Shown here in pieces: positions 1-4,539 of a DNA stretch of 6,798 nucleotides. This DNA is from F1-20-MAGs119 sp964556145 (lineage in GTDB: Bacteria > Actinomycetota > Acidimicrobiia > Acidimicrobiales > Ilumatobacteraceae). The notes under the pieces were generated by a model. It did no database searches. It was given only the letters and a program-made list of their open reading frames with translations, and was not told the origin of the DNA. The position numbers were made by a program, and so were the translations under genes. Location: assembly GCA_964556145.1 (NCBI GenBank), contig CAZKVD010000079.1, forward strand, positions 1-6,798. Direction: 5' to 3'. Positions within the stretch are counted from its first letter, which is position 1. Each line of letters begins with the position of its first letter.

Positions 1-45
1 GTCGACGCCCTTGATTCCCGTCAACGGCGGCTGGTTCGTGGTCAT
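1..45 (-). CDS. Partial gene, N-terminus only; possible CaiB/BaiF CoA-transferase
   Basis: A minus-strand reading frame opens with ATG at 45-43 and runs off the left edge after 15 codons, reading MTTNQPPLTGIKGVD. A purine run, GGGGGGAA on the minus strand (plus 49-56), lies 3 to 5 bases before the ATG and would serve as a ribosome binding site. The pattern of a short polar leader, then P-L-x-G-I-K/R-x-x-D, is how many family III (CaiB/BaiF) CoA-transferases begin; they move CoA between acyl groups in the cytoplasm. It lies 47 bp downstream of the amidase stop on the same strand, so the two are probably co-transcribed. The start is fairly well supported. The product is only suggested by 15 residues and could be another enzyme. 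Confidence 0.45.
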   Translation of the reverse strand, partial: MTTNQPPLTGIKGVD

Positions 46-92
46 TGGTTCCCCCCGGAACGTCGTCGTGTGTTGAGGGAGATGTTGGCAGA

Positions 93-1502
93 TCAGCGGA
101 CGGGCGGCGCAACGCAAGTCCAGGGCCGGCCGCGTTCCATCGCGAGGCCGATGTCGAGCAACACCTGTTCCTGGTGGTGTTTGCCCACGATCTGCAGCCC
201 GACGGGCAGCCCTTCGACCAGGCCCGCCGGTACCGACAACGCAGGGTTGCCGTGCAGGTTCGCGGGGAAGGTGAGACGGCCATTGTTGGCGGCGCCGGCA
301 ACGATGCCCCCGAACGTGTCGGGCAGGGGTCCGTCGGCTGCAAATGCAACGTCTGGATTGCTTGCGGTCAAAACGATGTCGACGTTGCGGAAGATCTCAG
401 CCATGCGTTCGTTCAGTGCCGCGCGTCGGGTTTCGATCTTGTGGCGTGATTGCGAGCCGTACAGGCCCTCGGTGAACTGCAGGCCCATGCGGATCTCGGG
501 GGTCAGGTCGTCGGCGCATCCGGGCCACAGATCACCGAGCTCTTCGCGGATCGAAATCATTCCCGAGATCGACCACGCCGCACCCATGCTGGGCAGCGTC
601 GTGTCGACCCCGTCGACGCGTCGCATCCCGGTCGTGCGAATCAACCAGTCGGCGACCTCTTCGAGCACGTTCCACATGGTGGGCGAAACGGTTGCGCCAC
701 CCCAGTTGTCGACCACGGCGACGCGCAGTCCGCGCAGGTTGATGCTGCCGAGTTCGTCTTCCCAGCCCGAGACGCGCGGAAGCGACAGCGGATCGCGGGC
801 GTCGTGGCCGTTGGCGACGTCGAACCAGCGTGCCGTGTCACGGATGCTGCGTGACACACAGCCCGTCGACACCGTGAGGTTGCCGAGGTAGTGCATCGGT
901 GCGCGCGGAATACGTCCGTAGGTGGACTTCAGTCCGACGAGTCCGCAAAAGCCGGCAGGGATACGAATCGACCCGCCGCCATCGCCCGCGGTGGCGATGG
1001 TGCAAAGACCACCCGACACTGCAGCAGCGCTGCCACCCGACGAACCGCCCGGGGGGCGGCCGTGCTGCCGTGGGTGGTGCGACGAGCCGTTGAGACGAGG
1101 GCGCGTGACGTTCACCCCGCCGAACTCGCTGGCGGTAGTCATTGCATAGGGCACCATGCCACCCTCGCGTGTCAGGCGTTCGACCTGTAGCGACGTGTGT
1201 GTGCCGCGACGGTTCGCGAACGCGACGCATGCCTCGGTGTCGGGCCAGCCCGCAACCGACTCGAGTTCCTTGACTGCGAGTGGCACACCACCAAAGGGCA
1301 GGTTGACGTCGGCGTGCGCCGCTGCGTCGAGGGCGCGTTCGGCGTCGATGAAACTGAAGGCATTCAGGCCGAGTTTCTTGTTCGCCTCAGCTGCGGCGAT
1401 TGATGCCCGCATTTCTTCGACCGGATGTCGTCGGCCGGCACGGAACTCGTCGACGAGACCGCAGGCATCGCCCTGGTAGGTGTCGGATGGGGCATGCGTC
1501 AT
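93..1502 (-). CDS. Amidase-signature family hydrolase (amidase)
   Basis: This 469-residue protein is a serine hydrolase that cleaves carboxamide bonds, probably in the cytoplasm; no signal peptide or membrane segment is visible. The amidase signature is complete. The general-base lysine is K78 in VPLAVKELE. The cis-serine is S154 in GGSSGGSAAA, and the nucleophile is S178 in AGDGGGSIRIPAG. The 24-residue spacing between the two serines matches fatty acid amide hydrolase and relatives. The downstream GLVGLKSTYGRIPR block and the C-terminal GNPALSVPAGL and GLPVGLQIVGK blocks are also standard, and the length is typical. ATG 1502 is chosen because the frame starts there and a TAGTTT hexamer ends 7 bases upstream; there is no Shine-Dalgarno sequence. 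It is divergent from the thioesterase gene and precedes the partial gene at the left edge. The substrate cannot be inferred; GatA is unlikely because no gatC or gatB is adjacent. Confidence 0.93.
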   Translation of the reverse strand: MTHAPSDTYQGDACGLVDEFRAGRRHPVEEMRASIAAAEANKKLGLNAFSFIDAERALDAAAHADVNLPFGGVPLAVKELESVAGWPDTEACVAFANRRGTHTSLQVERLTREGGMVPYAMTTASEFGGVNVTRPRLNGSSHHPRQHGRPPGGSSGGSAAAVSGGLCTIATAGDGGGSIRIPAGFCGLVGLKSTYGRIPRAPMHYLGNLTVSTGCVSRSIRDTARWFDVANGHDARDPLSLPRVSGWEDELGSINLRGLRVAVVDNWGGATVSPTMWNVLEEVADWLIRTTGMRRVDGVDTTLPSMGAAWSISGMISIREELGDLWPGCADDLTPEIRMGLQFTEGLYGSQSRHKIETRRAALNERMAEIFRNVDIVLTASNPDVAFAADGPLPDTFGGIVAGAANNGRLTFPANLHGNPALSVPAGLVEGLPVGLQIVGKHHQEQVLLDIGLAMERGRPWTCVAPPVR

Positions 1503-1509
1503 GGCGCCG

Positions 1510-1515
1510 AAACTA
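1510..1515 (-). promoter_or_regulatory. Candidate -10 element of the amidase gene (leaderless)
   Basis: The minus strand reads TAGTTT here, matching the actinobacterial -10 pattern TANNNT, and ends 7 bases before the amidase ATG. No Shine-Dalgarno sequence lies in between, so transcription may begin at or next to the start codon. No convincing -35 hexamer is seen. Confidence 0.45.
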
Positions 1516-1536
1516 CTGGAGTTGCCCTCGTGCCGT

Positions 1537-1542
1537 TAGCGT
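1537..1542 (+). promoter_or_regulatory. Candidate -10 element of the thioesterase gene (leaderless)
   Basis: TAGCGT fits TANNNT and ends 9 bases before ATG 1552. The intervening bases are a GTC triplet repeated three times, with no Shine-Dalgarno sequence. It shares the 49-bp divergent gap with the amidase -10 element, so the two promoters must overlap. No good -35 hexamer is visible. Confidence 0.4.
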
Positions 1543-1551
1543 GTCGTCGTC

Positions 1552-2349
1552 ATGGACACACGTGCGTTCCTCGGTCTGGAGTCCAGCCACAATCCGTTCC
1601 GCTGGCACATGGAAGTCACGCAGCGTGTGTCGACCTCGGGAAACTTCCTCTTCGGTGGATGCGGTCTCGGTGCGGCAATTTCGGCGATGGAGGGGACTAC
1701 CGGTCGCAACACCATCTGGGCGACCTCGCAATACCTCGCGTACGCAAAACCGGGTCAGGTTCTCGACATCGACGTCACGGTCGCCGTCGCCGGCCACCAA
1801 ATCACGCAGGCCCGCGCGGTGTGTCACGTGGGTTCGCGTGAAATTCTCACGGTCAACGCCGCGTTGGGCGACCGCCCGATGGACGAGCACGGCCAGTTCG
1901 AGGTGATGCCCGAAGTTCCCGCGCCCCTTGATTGCCCGCCCCGTGAACACCGCCTCGTTGCCGACGGTTCGATCAACGACACGTTGGAACAGCGCATGGC
2001 CAAGGGTCGTTCCATCGATTCCCTCGACGGAACGTTGGGCGACGGACGCACACTCATGTGGGCACGCATTCCACAGGTCATCGAGGGCATCGACGCCAGC
2101 GCGCTCGCGGTGCTCGGCGACTTCGTGCCGATGGCCATCAGCCATGCGATGGGCGTTCGTGGCGGGGGCAACAGCATCGACAACACCCTGCGCGTGGTGA
2201 AACTGGTTCCCACAGAGTGGGTGTTGCTCGACATCCGCATTCATGCCGTCGAACGCGGATTCGGCCACGGCCTCGTGCACATGTTTGCCGAGGACGGCAC
2301 GCTGCTCGCCACGGCCAGCCAGAGCGTTATCTTCCGTTACTGGCCGTAA
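1552..2349 (+). CDS. TesB-like acyl-CoA thioesterase (double hotdog)
   Basis: This 265-residue cytoplasmic protein probably hydrolyses acyl-CoA to free acid and CoA. The first hotdog spans about residues 15-108: NFLFGGCGLGAA is the hotdog helix, followed by YLAYAKPGQ and the strand AVCHVGSREILTVNAAL. The second spans about 165-265 and ends in EDGTLLATASQSVIFR, the usual TesB C-terminal pattern. By eye against E. coli TesB (Asp204, Thr228, Gln278), the Asp is D210 and the Gln is Q257. The middle Thr/Ser is not obvious: the aligned stretch, about 230-240, has no Ser or Thr. At 265 residues it is a little shorter than E. coli TesB. The next gene starts 25 bp later on the same strand, so they likely form an operon. 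It could instead be a non-catalytic or differently specialised hotdog protein. Confidence 0.85.
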   Translation: MDTRAFLGLESSHNPFRWHMEVTQRVSTSGNFLFGGCGLGAAISAMEGTTGRNTIWATSQYLAYAKPGQVLDIDVTVAVAGHQITQARAVCHVGSREILTVNAALGDRPMDEHGQFEVMPEVPAPLDCPPREHRLVADGSINDTLEQRMAKGRSIDSLDGTLGDGRTLMWARIPQVIEGIDASALAVLGDFVPMAISHAMGVRGGGNSIDNTLRVVKLVPTEWVLLDIRIHAVERGFGHGLVHMFAEDGTLLATASQSVIFRYWP

Positions 2350-2360
2350 TCCCGCTTTCT

Positions 2361-2366
2361 GGAAAG
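2361..2366 (+). promoter_or_regulatory. Ribosome binding site deciding the LLM oxidoreductase start
   Basis: GGAAAG lies 8 bases before ATG 2375 in the short gap after the thioesterase stop. It supports 2375 over the out-of-frame ATG at 2367 and the in-frame ATG at 2408. It contrasts with the first genes of the other units, which have no such sequence. Confidence 0.6.
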
Positions 2367-2374
2367 ATGGCGCC

Positions 2375-3367
2375 ATGACGGGCGCAGCACTTCCGAGACG
2401 TAACGGCATGACGGTTCCCCTCCCGGGGCACCTCCACACGCACCGCGAGGGGCTGGCGAAGCTTGCCGACCTTGGTTACAGCGACATCTGGTCGGCTGAG
2501 TCCGACGGCGCCGACGGCTTCACGCCGCTCGCGCTTGCCGCAGCGTGGGAGCCGCGACTGCGTCTCGGCACCGCCATCATTCCCGCGTTCACGCGTTCAC
2601 CTGCCGCGTTCGCGCAGTGCGTTGCGTCGTTGGCCGACGCGGCACCGGGTCGTTTTGCGATCGGTATCGGCTCGTCGAGCAACGTGATCGTCGAAAAGTG
2701 GAACGGCGTACCGTTCGTCGAGCCCTACAAGAAGGTGCGCGACGTCGTGCGATTCCTGCACGATGCTCTCGGTGGCGAGAAGATCGCCAAGAAATACGAC
2801 ACGTTCGAAGTCAACGGATTCCGTTTGGGCGTGAAGCCCGAGGTGAAGCCGCAGATTCTCGTTGCGGCACTGCGCGAAGGAATGTTGAAGCTCGCCGCGC
2901 GCGAGGCCGACGGCACAATCATCAATTGGCTGTCGCCGACCGACACGAAGAAGGTTGCTGCAGTGGTGAACGAGGCCGCGGGCGGCCAACCGAAGGAAAT
3001 CGTCTGCCGAATCTTCTGTTGCCCCAGTGAAAACACCGAGGTCGTGCGCCAGGCGGCCAAGTTCGCGATCGCTGCGTACCTGAACGTTCCCGTGTACGCA
3101 GCATTCCACGAATGGTTGGGTCGTGGGCCGCAGCTGCAGGGTATGTGGGATGCGTGGAAGGCCGGCGACCGCAAGGCCGCGCTTGCCGCGATTCCCGACG
3201 AAGTTGTCGACGAACTGGTGGTGCACGGCTCGCCGGCCGAATGCCGCAAGAAAATCGATGCCTACTTCGCCAACGGCGTGACCACCAGCTCGATTGCGAT
3301 CATGGCCCTCGACCCGGAACTGAACTACTGGAAGGCCGTCGAGGAACTGAGTCCTTCGCGCAGCTAG
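2375..3367 (+). CDS. F420-dependent LLM oxidoreductase, Rv3093c-type (TIGR03841-like)
   Basis: This 330-residue protein belongs to the luciferase-like monooxygenase fold (a TIM barrel), in the actinobacterial group predicted to use coenzyme F420. It matches the remembered pattern of the Rv3093c family along its length. The landmarks are GMTVPLPG at 11-18, GYSDIWSAESDGADGFTPLALAAAW at 34-58 (read as GYSDIWSAE then DGFTPLALAAAW), RLGTAIIPAFTRSP at 63-76, and APGRFAIGIGSSSNVIVEKW at 90-109. Further along come AALREGMLKLAAREADG at 164-180, YLNVPVYAAFHEWLGRG at 235-251, and PDEVVDELVVHGSP at 274-287. Reductase or oxidative roles are known for relatives, but this substrate is unknown. The open frame extends back to 2243 inside the thioesterase gene. 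ATG 2375 is preferred because of the GGAAAG site and because residues before M12 are needed for the first barrel strand. Co-transcription with the thioesterase suggests related acyl or CoA substrates (inference). Confidence 0.9.
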   Translation: MTGAALPRRNGMTVPLPGHLHTHREGLAKLADLGYSDIWSAESDGADGFTPLALAAAWEPRLRLGTAIIPAFTRSPAAFAQCVASLADAAPGRFAIGIGSSSNVIVEKWNGVPFVEPYKKVRDVVRFLHDALGGEKIAKKYDTFEVNGFRLGVKPEVKPQILVAALREGMLKLAAREADGTIINWLSPTDTKKVAAVVNEAAGGQPKEIVCRIFCCPSENTEVVRQAAKFAIAAYLNVPVYAAFHEWLGRGPQLQGMWDAWKAGDRKAALAAIPDEVVDELVVHGSPAECRKKIDAYFANGVTTSSIAIMALDPELNYWKAVEELSPSRS

Positions 3368-3370
3368 TCG

Positions 3371-4309
3371 TCAGACTCCGAGTGCGTCGGCAAGTCGCCG
3401 CCACTCGACGTGCGGCATCGTGCGCGGTGTCGAGGTGAGAACCTGAATTGCCACGTGGTCGGCACCGGCGGTTTCGTGCTCGCGAATACGGCGCACGATT
3501 GCGTCTTCGTCGCCCCAGGCCACGATGGCGTCGATGACGCGGTCGGAGGCGGGCGTCGAAGCCGAACCGAAGTCGTCATCGGTGAAGCCGAACGAACGGA
3601 GGCCGTTGAGATAGTTCGGCTGCTGCAGGTAGCGGGTGAGATTGCGACGTGCGGTTTCGCGCGCGGAGTCGGCGTTGGTGTCGAGCACGACCATCAATTC
3701 CACCGCGAGGTTCTTTGAACCCGGCGAAGATACGGAATCAAGATCACCGCGGGCGCGCACGGTGTGCTCGGGTGGCATGAGGTAGGTGAAGGCCCCGTCG
3801 GTGCGTTCGGCAGCGAGGCGAACCATGCGCGGCCCGACGGCCCCGAGAACACGACGCGGTGCGGCGGGCTTGGGGCAGATGAACTCGGCGGCGTCCATCT
3901 CGTCGAGGTAGTTGCGCATGCGTGTCAGCGGCTTGTCGTAGTCGACGCCAGGTAAGGCGCGCTGGACAAACGAGGCATGACTGACACCGACGCCGAGAAT
4001 GAAGCGGTCGGGAAATGCCTCGGACACCGTCATCCAGCCGGCATTCATCGACACCGGCGCGCGCAACTGCAGGTTTGCGATGCCACTGGCAAGCTTGATG
4101 TTGCGGCTGGCACCGAGCAGCAGCATTGCGTTGGCGAAAATCTCGCGGTTGGTGGTTTCACCGATCCAGAAGGTGGTCCAGCCCATTGCGTCGAGTTCGG
4201 CAAAGCCGTCTCGTGCCACGGCCGCGGGCTGCAGTTCGAAGGCTGCGGAGAAGATGCCGTACTTGCCAAGTTCCAGCTTGCGGTCGGGTGTCGGGGTTTC
4301 GTTGGTCAC
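3371..4309 (-). CDS. F420-dependent LLM oxidoreductase, MSMEG_4141-type (TIGR03620-like)
   Basis: This 312-residue TIM-barrel protein of the luciferase-like family is predicted to use deazaflavin F420. Landmarks match the MSMEG_4141 group: KLELGKYGIFS at 11-21, MGWTTFWIGE at 42-51, KLASGIANLQLRAP at 72-85, FPDRFILGVGVSHASFV at 99-115, and the stretch DYDKPLTRMRNYLDEMDAAE at 123-142. GAVGPRMVRLAAERTDGAF at 156-174, IVAWGDEDAI at 262-271 and AGADHVAIQVL at 281-291 complete the set. The frame extends to 4489, but the extra 60 residues look unlike the family, so GTG 4309 is chosen; TAGTTT ends 8 bases upstream. It is only about a distant paralogue of the plus-strand LLM enzyme and converges on it with 3 bp between the stops. 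The reaction and substrate are unknown. Confidence 0.88.
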   Translation of the reverse strand: MTNETPTPDRKLELGKYGIFSAAFELQPAAVARDGFAELDAMGWTTFWIGETTNREIFANAMLLLGASRNIKLASGIANLQLRAPVSMNAGWMTVSEAFPDRFILGVGVSHASFVQRALPGVDYDKPLTRMRNYLDEMDAAEFICPKPAAPRRVLGAVGPRMVRLAAERTDGAFTYLMPPEHTVRARGDLDSVSSPGSKNLAVELMVVLDTNADSARETARRNLTRYLQQPNYLNGLRSFGFTDDDFGSASTPASDRVIDAIVAWGDEDAIVRRIREHETAGADHVAIQVLTSTPRTMPHVEWRRLADALGV

Positions 4310-4317
4310 GAATGGAG

Positions 4318-4323
4318 AAACTA
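4318..4323 (-). promoter_or_regulatory. Candidate -10 element of the minus-strand LLM gene (leaderless)
   Basis: The minus strand reads TAGTTT, the same hexamer as at the amidase, ending 8 bases before GTG 4309. No Shine-Dalgarno sequence is present. Its first three bases are also the stop codon of the possible small ORF upstream, so the match could be partly accidental. Confidence 0.35.
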
Positions 4324-4485
4324 ACCCTCGGCTCCGACGGTTGCCTGTTCGGCGAGTTGTTGACGGATGAGTGCGATGTGCTTCAGGCCCAATTTGCGTG
4401 TGTTTTCGGACAGGCGAAGTTGCAGCGGGGGCTCGTAGCCGTCGAGCGCCAGTGCGGGCTGTTTGGGGGAGGAGTTCCGTTTCAC
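4321..4485 (-). CDS. Possible small hypothetical protein, 54 residues
   Basis: A minus-strand frame from GTG 4485 to TAG 4321-4323 occupies most of the gap between the LLM gene and the ABC exporter and overlaps neither. I do not recognise the protein. It is hydrophilic and basic, with a Pro-rich start (NSSPKQP), then DGYEPPLQLRLSENTRKLGL, and an amphipathic, probably helical segment ending HIALIRQQLAEQ. Hand-counted GC by codon position is about 72, 43 and 70%; the dip at position 2 is what coding DNA of this composition shows. The stop lies 11 bp before the LLM start on the same strand, so they could form one unit. The frame continues upstream antisense to the ABC gene without an ATG or GTG near it, which makes GTG 4485 the only likely start. 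No ribosome binding site is seen; AATGCT, six bases upstream, is a weak -10. It may also be a chance frame. Confidence 0.45.
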   Translation of the reverse strand: MKRNSSPKQPALALDGYEPPLQLRLSENTRKLGLKHIALIRQQLAEQATVGAEG

Positions 4486-4525
4486 ACAAACAGCATTGCG
4501 AGGGGGTGTGACGCGACCATCGGGG

Positions 4526-4531
4526 TACGGT
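4526..4531 (+). promoter_or_regulatory. Candidate -10 element of the ABC exporter operon (leaderless)
   Basis: TACGGT fits TANNNT and ends 8 bases before ATG 4540, with no Shine-Dalgarno sequence between. Together with the frame and the family alignment it supports 4540 as the start. No clear -35 hexamer is visible. Confidence 0.42.
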
Positions 4532-4539
4532 TGTCGGCG

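Noticed and set aside
70..891. 273-codon plus-strand frame antisense to the amidase.
   Set aside because: Ser/Arg/Pro-rich shadow frame of a gene with an intact catalytic triad; no domain seen.
962..1050. AGDGGGS instead of the TDTGGS form of the amidase signature as an unusual active site.
   Set aside because: The Lys, cis-Ser and nucleophile Ser are in place with normal spacing, and this variant is common among actinobacterial amidases.
2243..2374. Upstream extension of the plus-strand LLM frame into the thioesterase gene.
   Set aside because: It overlaps a well-supported coding region and lacks LLM similarity; a ribosome binding site precedes ATG 2375.
1513..2439. 308-codon minus-strand frame antisense to the thioesterase gene.
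   Set aside because: No motif is recognisable, it is rich in His, Arg and Val, and it crosses the thioesterase-LLM junction; it is a shadow of GC-rich coding bias.
3365..3376. Short inverted repeat AGTC-GTCA-GACT between the convergent LLM genes as a terminator.
   Set aside because: Only a 4-bp stem with no T-run on either strand; too weak to call.
4310..4489. 60-residue N-terminal extension of the minus-strand LLM gene.
   Set aside because: Arg/Thr/Pro-rich and unlike LLM N-termini, starting from TTG. The family pattern begins just after GTG 4309.
4126..4539. N-terminal extension of the ABC exporter frame by 138 codons.
   Set aside because: It overlaps the LLM gene and the small ORF antisense, is Arg/Ser-rich without exporter similarity, and would make the half-transporter far too long. 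ATG 4540 fits the family and the TANNNT position.
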